Shown here: one piece after another, positions 18,468 to 27,393 of the stretch
Layout: each line of letters opens with the position of its first letter
How positions within the stretch are numbered: position 1 is the first letter of the stretch
Assembly (NCBI GenBank): GCA_018241565.1
Contig: JAFEDO010000104.1
Location: 1 to 44,473, forward strand
Direction: 5' to 3'
DNA length: 44,473 nucleotides
Origin: Pseudomonadota bacterium
GTDB lineage: Bacteria > Pseudomonadota > Gammaproteobacteria > JAFEDO01
Made by a program: the position numbers and the translations under genes
Notes under the pieces: model-generated
The model's database searches: none
Seen by the model: only the letters and a program-made list of their open reading frames with translations
What the model was told of the DNA's origin: nothing

Positions 18468-20120
18468 GTGTTTAATTGGTTACAAGAAAAATCTAGACAA
18501 TTTTCTGATAGAATTTACCTTCTTGACCCGACGAGATCTGTAACATATAAAGAAAACTTTGAAACTATTAAAAAAATAATGGGGCGATTAAAAAGTATTT
18601 CACCTCAGGGAAAAGTTGTTTTTATTGGTCCAGGTTCCATAGAAGTATATCAACTATATTTTGCAGTTACTGCTCTTAATGCAATCTGGATACCTATTGA
18701 TTATCGTTTTGATAGAGATTTTATAAATGAAATTTTGACGAAATTAGAACCAAGTTTAGTTATTTATGATTCAACATTTTTTGATTTAGAAAGCATTTTG
18801 CCTAACTTAAGTTTTCAAAATACAAAATTGACCACTATTTTCCAAAATTTAGCTTCTCAAGAAGAATGCATTTTTGTTGAAGAAATGTCTGATCCAATAA
18901 TTAGTGCATACTTAACTAGTGGTAGTACTGGAACATGCAAAATTGTTCTTCATCGTTTAAAAGCAACCTTAGAACATGCTAAAGCCACAGCAGATCGTTA
19001 TCCATTTACTGCTGAAAGTAGATTATTTAATCCACGACATATATTTCACGTTTCTGGAGCATTCCCACTTACTACACTTATGGAGTGTGGCGGATGTATT
19101 GTTATTCCTGCTTCTACTTCATATGAAAATCTTAACGGTGAGAGTATGAATGATTGGGCGGATGTTATGTTTCGTAATAATGTAACTCACGCATCTTTTT
19201 TCCCAGCAGAAATGTATGCCTATACAAGATTCATTGCTCGATCTCCAGAACTAAAGCCCCCTAAATTTCAGCGCATTACAACGGGTGGTGAAGTGATAGA
19301 ATTTACTGATCTTGTTAGTACAGCACGCGTTTTTGCTGAAAACCGTTATTTATATGATTTTCTGTGGTGGGTATATCCCTATCTTGGTGATGGGATATTA
19401 TTTGCATTATTTAACCGCGTTTATGAAGTTCTATATAACCAAACAGTACAAATAACAACAACCTATGGTGCAACGGAACTAATTTGTAATGCTATAGCCA
19501 ATGATTCAAGAAGTGGACCTGATCCACGTGGATCAGGTATAGCATTAGGTAGTTTAAAGGCGATAATCGTTGATGAACAGGGTAAAGAATTACCTCATGA
19601 TGGCATTTCAGTAGGACGATTAGAATTTTCTGGCGACAGTATTGCAAGTGGATACTTAGTACCAAATGAAGAAGTTTTGCATCCACATTTTTATAGAACA
19701 AATGATTTAGCTGCAATTTCCCCAAATGGGCGCGTTACTTTTTATGGCAGGGTTGATGATTTAATTACTTTACCTGGCATAGAAAATAAGATTAATCCGG
19801 TCATTCTTCAGAGGGAAATAAACAAAACTCCTGGTATACAAGCTTCCATAGTTTTTGCACATCATAATAAACTCCATGCAGCAATTAAAATAATGGCTGG
19901 TGCTAATCAAGATACAATTATTCAATCAATTAAAAATAATTCAAAATTGTCATTAATAGCCACTACGAGTTTTTGGGAAGTATTTCCACATTTATCTGGG
20001 GGAAAAACTGATAAGAAATCAATAATGGATTCTATTGATCAGGGCAAAGCACCAACTATTGTTATTGACTCATCTGAGCAGACATTGAATTCGAGAATGA
20101 GTTTTTGCAATATTTTCTAA
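18468..20120 (+). CDS. Stand-alone adenylate-forming enzyme (AMP-binding acyl/aryl ligase)
   Basis: This 550-residue ANL-superfamily enzyme activates a carboxylic acid with ATP as an acyl-AMP. Motifs in order are the P-loop TSGSTG (150-155) with the downstream lysine in GTCKIVLH, TTTYGATE (330-337), YRTNDLA (about 408), GRVDD (427-431) and a C-terminal GGKTDKKS with the candidate catalytic Lys513. There is no carrier-protein, condensation or reductase domain. The stretch between 285 and 330 (YDFLWWVYPYLGDGILF) is unusually aromatic and may shape the substrate pocket or touch a membrane. It starts with GTG behind GGGG at 18457-18460. It follows the PAS-LuxR gene and precedes the VgrG fusion, which has its own promoter. 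The substrate cannot be read from sequence; a free acyl-CoA ligase or an activation step in a small-molecule pathway are both possible. Confidence 0.85.
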   Translation: MFNWLQEKSRQFSDRIYLLDPTRSVTYKENFETIKKIMGRLKSISPQGKVVFIGPGSIEVYQLYFAVTALNAIWIPIDYRFDRDFINEILTKLEPSLVIYDSTFFDLESILPNLSFQNTKLTTIFQNLASQEECIFVEEMSDPIISAYLTSGSTGTCKIVLHRLKATLEHAKATADRYPFTAESRLFNPRHIFHVSGAFPLTTLMECGGCIVIPASTSYENLNGESMNDWADVMFRNNVTHASFFPAEMYAYTRFIARSPELKPPKFQRITTGGEVIEFTDLVSTARVFAENRYLYDFLWWVYPYLGDGILFALFNRVYEVLYNQTVQITTTYGATELICNAIANDSRSGPDPRGSGIALGSLKAIIVDEQGKELPHDGISVGRLEFSGDSIASGYLVPNEEVLHPHFYRTNDLAAISPNGRVTFYGRVDDLITLPGIENKINPVILQREINKTPGIQASIVFAHHNKLHAAIKIMAGANQDTIIQSIKNNSKLSLIATTSFWEVFPHLSGGKTDKKSIMDSIDQGKAPTIVIDSSEQTLNSRMSFCNIF

Positions 20121-20136
20121 TAACTTCATATTTAGG

Positions 20137-20165
20137 TTGAATTTTATACATTACATGATTAATAT
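20137..20165 (+). promoter_or_regulatory. Promoter of the VgrG-hydrolase gene
   Basis: TTGAAT (20137-20142) and TAATAT (20160-20165) are 17 bp apart. They lie in the short gap after the adenylase, about 40 bases before the ATG at 20208. Confidence 0.6.
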
Positions 20166-20207
20166 TCGATCTCATGTTTAAAATAAAATCTATCAAGGAA
20201 CGATGCG

Positions 20208-23200
20208 ATGACAACAGGGAATACTCGTGGTGAAACTTTGCGTCTTCATTTTGCTGATCGAGATTGGTTGGTATTGGAGTGGCAGGGTAAAGAAAAGCTT
20301 TCAGAACCATTTCATTTTCAAATGACTTTATTAGTGGAAGACCATTTATCGATTAAAAATTATTTGGGAGTGACTGCGAAATTAATTTTTCAAAGATCCG
20401 CTTTGGTTAATCGGGAATTGATGGGTGTAATTACAAAAATCAGTAAACTTGGCTTTCCAGCTTCAAAGAAACAACGATTAAAAATTATTATTGAGTCACG
20501 ATTAGCATTATTAAAACAACAATGTGATGCGCGAGTTTTTTTAAATAAATCACCCCTCGATATTGTGCGTCAAATCTTAAAGCAGCATGGTTATGAGCGA
20601 AGTCAGCTTCGACTACAATTAAAAAATTCTTATGCATCAAAACCTTTAACTTTACAAATCCCCGATGAAACAGATTTTGATTTTTTACAAAGATTGCTGG
20701 CAAAAGCAGGAATTTATTACTGGTTTTTGAGCGAGCAGGGTCGAGAAATCATTTGTTTTTCAGACGATAAAATACAACATAAACAGTCGTTAAATATAAT
20801 GGATATATTGCCAGAAAGTGGTCTATTGAAACCTGAGTATGGATTTTTTCATATGCAGGTTCATCATCAAGTTTCTCCTGGAAAAATACGTGTTCGAGAT
20901 CACGAGACGTTCGAAAACCCTGAGAATTTATTTGCAGCGGAAATTAATTCAAAAAACCAATCTGCTATGCAACAAGACTATTACGGATTGGGGAGCTCTG
21001 ATGCTAAACAAAGTCAGCAGTGGGTTAATGTATTGAATGAAGCAGCAGCCTGTGAATCCTATTACTTAACAGCAGTGAGTAATCAGCCGATGTTAACGAT
21101 GGGTGAGTATCTTCATTTAAATGCAGAATTATTCGACCCAGAATATAGTGGTGAGTATCTCGTGATTGAAATGCTGCATTCAGTAGAATCTGACAAAACG
21201 CAATTGGATGAGAAACATTATCGCTGCCATGTGAAGTTAATTCCGCGATTGCAGCAATATAGAACGCCATTACCAAAACACCCTAAGTTGCCAGCTTGCC
21301 TAATAGCTCATATTGAGAGCGATAGTTCTGATACTGCATTAGATAAAGTGGGCCGATACCAAGCGCGTTTTGGATTTGACTTAAGTGTACATCCATACAC
21401 AAAAGCTTTGCCATCGATACCAAAATTGGTATGTGCAGGGGGTATGAATCCTAGTCATCAGTCTGAAATTGGGTTGCATTTTCCCTTGCACGATAATGCA
21501 GAAATTATGGTGGGGTTTTTAAATGGAGACCCTGATCGTCCCATTATTTTGGGAAGTTTACCAAATGCTATGAATATGAGTCCCGTAGTTGATTTAAATA
21601 AAACACAAAATATTATTCAGACACGTTCTGGGCATCAACTATTAATGGAAGATAAGCCAGAACAAGAAAAAATCATTTTCAGTACTTATTCTGGATTAAA
21701 TCAATTTCGATTGGATGCAACGGAAGACAAGCATCATATTGGATTAACCAGTGCAGAAGGAAAAATTTCTTGGATTGCACAAGATTCCATACGACAAATG
21801 ATTGGTGCAGAGTATCAGCAATTGAGTGCTAATGATGAAAATCATACTGTTCAAGAAAATTATGATTTTAAGACTACAATCGGCGATATTCATCATCAAG
21901 CAGGAATAGATATTCGTTATCGAGCAAAAAATAATATTAAAGTTTTAAGTCAAAACAATATGCAATTTTCCTCTAAAGAAAATTTTTCAATAATAGGACG
22001 AAAAACAATAACGATACTTTCACAATTGGGAAATTTAAATGTTTCAGTAGAACGAGGACATTTAGAAATCAATGCAAGACGTTCCATTCATATCGAAAGT
22101 TCTGATGTCATTCAAATAGGAAGCGCCACTAGTGGGATACGTATCAGTGCTTCTAGTATTGAATTATTTGGTCAGCCTGTTGCTCTTGTAGGAAGTATCG
22201 CGGTATTAGGAAAAGTATTCCATCATTTAGAGCCCAGAGGGAATACTTTATCTTTTTCAGAGATTGAAAAATTGCCGATCCAAAAAATTTCAAAATTATT
22301 TCCAGAAGGATCACCCACCATTAAGCATTTGTATTGGTCTTTGCATTGGGTAAAAGCTTCTGAAAATATTTCAGCTTATTTTATGGTGGATCAATTTAAT
22401 GGGAATGAATTAGGCCATGTCACTATTGAGAAAATGTATGAAAAAGAAGGTCACGTTGTTAATCAATATCAAGTCACTGAGATCCCTGTACAATTGATTC
22501 GAGAAGCAGGATTACATTCCGTATTGTGGAATTATTCAGATCCAGATAGTGAGAAAGTGCAAGAAGTATCAGGGAAAAAACAAGTCATCTATTACCAATT
22601 TTCTGTTGTTATTGATGGACATGTCAGTTTAAAAAAATCCGAATTTATGCAATTCACGACGGATATTATGATGCGCTTTTTAAATCAGCAAGAAGAATCA
22701 CTCAGTGACCAATCACGAGTATTTCTAGAAACATCTGTAAAAAAAGAATTAGAAATTCAAATACAAGATAAACAGCCAAAAACTTTACAACAAAGGTTTC
22801 CAGAAGCAGGAAAAATTAATTGGGAAGACATTCCTTGTGGTAGAGTAAAGTTATATTTCCAACATCATTTTTCTGATTTAAATCATGAAAATAATCAATC
22901 AGGCGAGTCAAATTATTTTTCTGGTGAGTGGTTAAATCAAGATTACAAAAACCCGAGTAGCTTTGTTTATTATGATATTCCAGTACATGCCAAAACAGCC
23001 TTAACTATACATTATTTGTCGCCTCCCATTTTATGCAATGCTCGCTTGGATGCTAATCCAAACGATCGATATACGCGGGTTTTATTAACTTTAAATGAGC
23101 TTCTATCTATTCAAGCCAATGGTAAAAATGTGACGATCTTTTTACATGGGTTCAATGTACCTTATGGGAATTTCAGCAAGCATATTGAAGATGTTGTCGT

Positions 23201-24701
23201 TAAAGAAGTGATGCTAGAAAGACAAGCAAACAGATTAGGTAATAAAGCAGAAGCAGTGTTAGGTGGAGATGCCACTATCCATAGAGAAATACAATCAATA
23301 AAGTCAAAATTTACTGTGTTAAACCAAATGTTTGATGAATATGATGATGCACTAGATCCCCAATATTTAAATGGAAAAGGATCTCATGAGTGGGCTATTG
23401 AAATGGAGCATCATTTGAATCGGGCAGCAGGATTCGATAAATGCGATTATCGATATTTTACTCGCTTGATTCATTTTATTTGGCAAGGAGATACGACGTT
23501 ATTTGATTTTATGAATTCAGTAAAAGAGTCTTGTCGAGTGGCTTCTCAATTAGTGACTCTGATACAACAAATTCATGAGTTTGATCCCAGTATTAAAATT
23601 TATTTAATCGCACACAGTCAAGGGAATGGTGTGGCACTGACTGCCATGGAACAATTGGTGACGGGTGTGAATTATGCGGGTGAGATAACTCATCCTCATT
23701 TAAATAAAGAAAATATTTTAGAGCATGTTTTTTTATGGCAAGCTTCTTTACCGAATAATGTCTTATCTCAAAGACAGTTTTCTAGATATCATTATTCAAA
23801 TCTATCACCTAAACAAAAAGAATCTTATTTAGAATCTAGACGTCAATATCAATGGTTTTTACCTTTTGCGATACATTCTAGTAAGAAGATCAGCGTATTA
23901 TTTAGCAGAAACGATAATGTCGTTGGGCCTATTCCTGAAAATCTCCCTCGTGGATTAGATAACGAAATAATCAATCGAGAAAAGCCATTTTGGAGTGAAT
24001 TAGTGCCAGCGCTATTTCTGACGCATTTAGGATTAAATAGCGTATATCAATTAGCGAGTTGGGTTGCCTTACCCTTGAGTGCTTTCTTTAACCCAAAAAA
24101 TCAAGAAGAAATTTTTCAAACATGGAAAAGAAAAAATCCGCATCATCATTATGCAGAAACATTAGATGAACAAATGGCAGCAAGTCCATGGCAATTGCGA
24201 ACGAAAACTTTATATAGTCAAGTACGTGATCGATTAGCGAAAGCCAAAGAAAAAATCAATCAGGAATTGAAAAAAACAGGCCATGATTCTGAAACACTTT
24301 GGATTGAATTAGGAGAAATCGTTTTTGAACATTTAACTTTATTTAATTATTTACTCGATCTGCCATTAGGCAACACGATGTCTGGTGCAAATTTCGGTGG
24401 TGTGATGGAAAATAAAATGTTGGAACTGGTAAAACGAATCATTGCGTTACTCGATATTATGTTGGTCGATACGCCATATCGTCCTCGAGATGCACTGGGC
24501 TGGAGTGGCCCGGATTTATCTGATCCAGTCATTATGCAATTGGTAAAGCAAGAAAAAATTATCTTAGCTGATCAAACGAAATGGCTATACAGCCATTCAG
24601 GCATGAAAACACCGAGTGAAGATTTAATGACAGAAGTGTATCAAGGTTACTTGATTAATAAGCAGCGAGGAATCCGTGAGTTTGGTCGATATCCTTTATA
24701 A
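20208..24701 (+). CDS. vgrG: VgrG spike protein fused to an alpha/beta-hydrolase (evolved VgrG effector)
   Basis: The first 680 of 1497 residues form a VgrG. A gp27-like base includes FHFQMTLLVEDHLSIKNYLG and IPDETDFDFLQRLLAKAGIYYWF. A gp5 OB-fold at about 360-450 includes VGRYQARFGFD and DPDRPIILGSLPN. A needle of alternating strands runs to about 675. VgrG trimers tip the type VI secretion tube and carry effectors into target cells. After a linker or Ig-like region (690-930) comes a hydrolase domain with an oxyanion strand LHGFNV (979-984), a nucleophile elbow AHSQGNG (Ser1137) and a candidate acid Asp1236 in NDNVVGP, so a lipase or esterase acting on lipids is likely. The catalytic His is not certain. 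AAGGA lies 8 bases before the ATG. No other type VI gene, adaptor or immunity gene is adjacent; tadA follows after 39 bases. Confidence 0.9.
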   Translation: MTTGNTRGETLRLHFADRDWLVLEWQGKEKLSEPFHFQMTLLVEDHLSIKNYLGVTAKLIFQRSALVNRELMGVITKISKLGFPASKKQRLKIIIESRLALLKQQCDARVFLNKSPLDIVRQILKQHGYERSQLRLQLKNSYASKPLTLQIPDETDFDFLQRLLAKAGIYYWFLSEQGREIICFSDDKIQHKQSLNIMDILPESGLLKPEYGFFHMQVHHQVSPGKIRVRDHETFENPENLFAAEINSKNQSAMQQDYYGLGSSDAKQSQQWVNVLNEAAACESYYLTAVSNQPMLTMGEYLHLNAELFDPEYSGEYLVIEMLHSVESDKTQLDEKHYRCHVKLIPRLQQYRTPLPKHPKLPACLIAHIESDSSDTALDKVGRYQARFGFDLSVHPYTKALPSIPKLVCAGGMNPSHQSEIGLHFPLHDNAEIMVGFLNGDPDRPIILGSLPNAMNMSPVVDLNKTQNIIQTRSGHQLLMEDKPEQEKIIFSTYSGLNQFRLDATEDKHHIGLTSAEGKISWIAQDSIRQMIGAEYQQLSANDENHTVQENYDFKTTIGDIHHQAGIDIRYRAKNNIKVLSQNNMQFSSKENFSIIGRKTITILSQLGNLNVSVERGHLEINARRSIHIESSDVIQIGSATSGIRISASSIELFGQPVALVGSIAVLGKVFHHLEPRGNTLSFSEIEKLPIQKISKLFPEGSPTIKHLYWSLHWVKASENISAYFMVDQFNGNELGHVTIEKMYEKEGHVVNQYQVTEIPVQLIREAGLHSVLWNYSDPDSEKVQEVSGKKQVIYYQFSVVIDGHVSLKKSEFMQFTTDIMMRFLNQQEESLSDQSRVFLETSVKKELEIQIQDKQPKTLQQRFPEAGKINWEDIPCGRVKLYFQHHFSDLNHENNQSGESNYFSGEWLNQDYKNPSSFVYYDIPVHAKTALTIHYLSPPILCNARLDANPNDRYTRVLLTLNELLSIQANGKNVTIFLHGFNVPYGNFSKHIEDVVVKEVMLERQANRLGNKAEAVLGGDATIHREIQSIKSKFTVLNQMFDEYDDALDPQYLNGKGSHEWAIEMEHHLNRAAGFDKCDYRYFTRLIHFIWQGDTTLFDFMNSVKESCRVASQLVTLIQQIHEFDPSIKIYLIAHSQGNGVALTAMEQLVTGVNYAGEITHPHLNKENILEHVFLWQASLPNNVLSQRQFSRYHYSNLSPKQKESYLESRRQYQWFLPFAIHSSKKISVLFSRNDNVVGPIPENLPRGLDNEIINREKPFWSELVPALFLTHLGLNSVYQLASWVALPLSAFFNPKNQEEIFQTWKRKNPHHHYAETLDEQMAASPWQLRTKTLYSQVRDRLAKAKEKINQELKKTGHDSETLWIELGEIVFEHLTLFNYLLDLPLGNTMSGANFGGVMENKMLELVKRIIALLDIMLVDTPYRPRDALGWSGPDLSDPVIMQLVKQEKIILADQTKWLYSHSGMKTPSEDLMTEVYQGYLINKQRGIREFGRYPL

Positions 24702-24740
24702 TTGACATGGGTTAGAATTTGCGTTTTGGGTAATTTAAAT

Positions 24741-25196
24741 ATGACGAATGAAAGAGATTTATATTATATGCATCATGCCATCAAGCTTGCTCGAAAAGCT
24801 GAGCAACACGGTGAGGTGCCCGTCGGTGCGGTGTTAGTGTTAAATGATACGATCATTGGAGAAGGTTGGAATCAACCGATTTCTACAAATGATCCCACGG
24901 CGCATGCAGAAATTGTGGCGCTTCGAAGTGCTGCTCAACAAGTTAAAAATTATCGATTATTAAACACAACTTTATATGTCACTTTGGAGCCTTGCTTAAT
25001 GTGTGTGGGTGCTATGATTCATGCGCGTATTCAAAGATTAGTTTATGGTGCTGATGATCCTAAAACAGGAGCCATCAAAAGTGTTTTTACGATTCCTTCT
25101 CAAAATGTTTTAAATCACTCCTTAGAATGTCATTCGGGTGTGTTGGCGCATGAGTGTGGTGAATTGTTAAAAGATTTTTTTAAGAAAAGGCGATAA
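24741..25196 (+). CDS. tadA: tRNA-specific adenosine deaminase TadA
   Basis: The 151-residue zinc deaminase converts A34 to inosine in the anticodon of tRNA-Arg(ACG), allowing it to read CGU, CGC and CGA. The cytidine-deaminase-fold active site is complete: HAE at 55-57 (zinc His and catalytic Glu) and PCLMC at 84-88 (two zinc cysteines). It is preceded by the conserved GEVPVGAVLV and followed by VYGADDPKTGAIKSV. ATG at 24741 is chosen because the family starts shortly before this region; an upstream in-frame start near 24702 would touch the vgrG stop and add unrelated residues. The Shine-Dalgarno is weak (GGGTAA). It lies 39 bases after vgrG and may be partly cotranscribed with it, which would be chance placement. 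Two palindromic repeats follow before the convergent slt gene. Confidence 0.95.
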   Translation: MTNERDLYYMHHAIKLARKAEQHGEVPVGAVLVLNDTIIGEGWNQPISTNDPTAHAEIVALRSAAQQVKNYRLLNTTLYVTLEPCLMCVGAMIHARIQRLVYGADDPKTGAIKSVFTIPSQNVLNHSLECHSGVLAHECGELLKDFFKKRR

Positions 25197-25214
25197 CGTT
25201 TTTTTGTGTGGGCT

Positions 25215-25284
25215 TGTCATCCTGAGCGTCAGCGAAGGATCTCAGCGTTAACTTTGAGATCCTTCGCTGACGCTCAGGATGACA
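25215..25284. repeat. Dispersed palindromic repeat, TGTCATCCTGAGCG family (copy 2)
   Basis: Perfect 30-bp inverted arms (25215-25244 and 25255-25284) enclose a 10-nt loop. This is the best-preserved copy in the window. It lies between the convergent tadA and slt genes, where it could end transcription from both sides. Confidence 0.88.
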
Positions 25285-25287
25285 GCA

Positions 25288-25340
25288 GAAGAGCAATGGG
25301 GGTCATGAAGAGCAATCGAGTCTGACCCCATTCCTCTTCG
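25288..25340. repeat. GCAATGGGGTCA palindromic repeat (copy 1)
   Basis: GAAGAGCAATGGGGGTCA (from 25288) pairs with TGACCCCATTCCTCTTC (25323-25339) with small bulges around a 17-nt loop that repeats AGAGCAATCGAG. Related sequence occurs at 31283-31316 after purL and in part at 36352-36398. It follows copy 2 of the TGTCATCC repeat directly, so two repeat families are stacked here. Confidence 0.7.
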
Positions 25341-25342
25341 TT

Positions 25343-27202
25343 TTACTGCGAGTTCTTCGCATGAATATCTGGCAAAATTAATTTCCAATCAGGTTCTATC
25401 CCTAGTCGATAACAATAAATCACAAAGAAAGAAACGAAGTTTTTTACGTAATCTCGAGTTTCTTGCCAAGGCAAAGTTTCAATCCAAATCGGAGCAGGCA
25501 TGGGTTCTTTCGGCATCCAAAGTGCTACTTGTTTCCCACCGGCATTATAAGTAGCGGCAACTAATAGATAATTCCCTTGTCTATGTTTCAATAATTCTTT
25601 CATGTGGGCACTACCAACATCAAGATTGATGTCTTGGTTGATTAATTCTTTAGGTAATTTTTCTTTGGTATGTGATTTTTTAAAATACTGGCGTGCGGTA
25701 GAGGGTAGTAATTGCATTAAGCCAATAGCACCTGCTGTTGATTTTGCTTCTTGATTGAAACTACTTTCTTGTCGAACCAGTGCATAGAGTGCCGCTGGGT
25801 TTAATCCATGTGCTTTTGCTGCATTTAAGATGCTGGCTTTTTTAGCTAAAGGAAAACGTAGTTGGAGATCATCCATCATATTGGCAGATTTTGCGGTGAG
25901 AATGGCTTGGTCATACCATGCTTCTGCAAACGCAAGACGAGCAGCAATATATTTTTCTTTGGGTGTTAAAAGATTAATGGTTTTAGTCCAGAGCTCTCTG
26001 GCTTCTGAATATTGTTTTTTTCTATAAAGCATGAGACTTTGTTGAATGCCCGACATATTTTTAACATGATTAAATTCTTCTGGCGTAAAGCTAGGTTTTT
26101 CATCATGTAAACTGGGTTTTTGATTGAGAAAAGCACTGGCCAAGAATCCATAATAACTACGTTCTTCTGCGAGTGTACTAAATAAAGAGTGTGCTTTTTC
26201 AGTTTCACCATTTTGATAACACGCTTGTGCATACCAATATTGCCAACAAGGGTTTGTTTGATCAGTCGCGGGTAATTGTTCTATGGCAAGTTTTACTGTT
26301 TTCCAATCATGTTGTAACAGTGCCGAGCGTATGCGCCACTCACGTAAGATAGGTGTCATCAATTGTGGATTTAATTTTTCAAACCAAAATTTACTTTGAG
26401 GATCTCTATCTAAAGCGAACTCAAATGCCAAGCTACTATAAATAGAATGTCTTTCTTCTGGTGAAAAATTTTGTGTGACTGAATATTTTTGCCAAAGTTT
26501 GGCTGCCATTTTACTATTTTTTCTGGCAAGTCGACGCAAGCTATGAATAATAATTCTTTTTGCGAGAGAAGATTGACTGAATTTGATTTTTGTAATGGTT
26601 AATGGTTGTTGATGTAATTGAATCCAAATTTGAGCTGTTTTTTCTTGATCTTTAGGAAGTGTGGCTGCTAAATGAGAAGCAAGCCCCAGTTGATTATTTT
26701 CAAGAGCCATTTCTAACCTTTGCCAAATGAGTTTCTCAGTGATGGCCCCCGATTTTTTCCAGCGGGTAAAAACTTCATCACAGGCTTTAGGTTGAGTGTA
26801 TCCAACTAGCCATAAATCTTTCGTTCTTTGTAAGGCAATATCTTTCTGACCCGTTTCATAAAGGGCAGTCAATTCTAAACAATTAAGAGTCGCGCTATTG
26901 GTTGGTTTATAAAATAAAAGATAAAGCGGCCATTGTTTTTTTTGAGCGAGTGTTAATAGCCATTGTGTACGTAAGCGATTAGCTACGGGTGTGTTTTCAT
27001 ATTGGGTGAGAAACGCTTGGATGATAATCGGATTTGTACGATCGATATTTTTGAGTAATGACTCATATTGGTTATAGGGTGTTAATGATGGTTGTGAAGT
27101 ATTTGATTTTGTTGGATCAGGTGCAACTTCTGAACCCAATAGATGTTGATCGACATGAGAGACTGTTAAATACAATGCAAGAGTTAAAGCTTTCGTCCAC
27201 AT
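25343..27202 (-). CDS. slt: Soluble lytic murein transglycosylase
   Basis: The 619-residue periplasmic enzyme cleaves the MurNAc-GlcNAc bond of peptidoglycan with formation of 1,6-anhydroMurNAc. The N-terminus MWTKALTLALYLTVSHVDQHL is a probable signal peptide. A long superhelical U/L-domain of paired helices covers about residues 40-450, as in E. coli Slt70 (645 aa including signal). The C-terminal lysozyme-like SLT domain is clear in ALYALVRQESSFN, with catalytic Glu479, then STAGAIGLMQLLPSTARQ and LLVAATYNAGGKQVALW. It is transcribed toward tadA and diverges from purL; a GC-rich palindromic repeat (27240-27327) fills the divergent gap. The LGSEVAP segment contains no lipobox cysteine, so it is expected to be soluble. 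Confidence 0.94.
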   Translation of the reverse strand: MWTKALTLALYLTVSHVDQHLLGSEVAPDPTKSNTSQPSLTPYNQYESLLKNIDRTNPIIIQAFLTQYENTPVANRLRTQWLLTLAQKKQWPLYLLFYKPTNSATLNCLELTALYETGQKDIALQRTKDLWLVGYTQPKACDEVFTRWKKSGAITEKLIWQRLEMALENNQLGLASHLAATLPKDQEKTAQIWIQLHQQPLTITKIKFSQSSLAKRIIIHSLRRLARKNSKMAAKLWQKYSVTQNFSPEERHSIYSSLAFEFALDRDPQSKFWFEKLNPQLMTPILREWRIRSALLQHDWKTVKLAIEQLPATDQTNPCWQYWYAQACYQNGETEKAHSLFSTLAEERSYYGFLASAFLNQKPSLHDEKPSFTPEEFNHVKNMSGIQQSLMLYRKKQYSEARELWTKTINLLTPKEKYIAARLAFAEAWYDQAILTAKSANMMDDLQLRFPLAKKASILNAAKAHGLNPAALYALVRQESSFNQEAKSTAGAIGLMQLLPSTARQYFKKSHTKEKLPKELINQDINLDVGSAHMKELLKHRQGNYLLVAATYNAGGKQVALWMPKEPMPAPIWIETLPWQETRDYVKNFVSFFVIYCYRLGIEPDWKLILPDIHAKNSQ

Positions 27203-27239
27203 AGAGAATGGTTCCGTTTTTAAGATTTCCTAAATGTTG

Positions 27240-27327
27240 CCCCCACCCTAACCCTCCCCCTTCGTCCGGGGGAGGGGACTTTATGTATTCCCTCCTCCGG
27301 TACTCCGGGGGAGGGTTAGGGTGGGGG
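27240..27327. repeat. GC-rich CCCTAACCCTCCCC palindromic repeat (copy 1)
   Basis: CCCCCACCCTAACCCTCCCC near 27240 is inverted at 27307-27327, with internal CCGGGGGA-type hairpins between. A second copy is at 43122-43247. It stands out as GC-rich DNA in an AT-rich setting and occupies most of the slt-purL divergent gap, where both promoters would be expected. Confidence 0.85.
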
Positions 27328-27393
27328 AAATCTCATAGAAATCCCATGGCGATTCATTTATGATTGCGCCTTCATCAATCTAAGAGGTACCCC

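Noticed and set aside
20208-24701. Phage tail origin (prophage)
   Set aside because: No capsid, tail tube, integrase or lysis genes nearby; the VgrG core with effector extension is better explained by type VI secretion.
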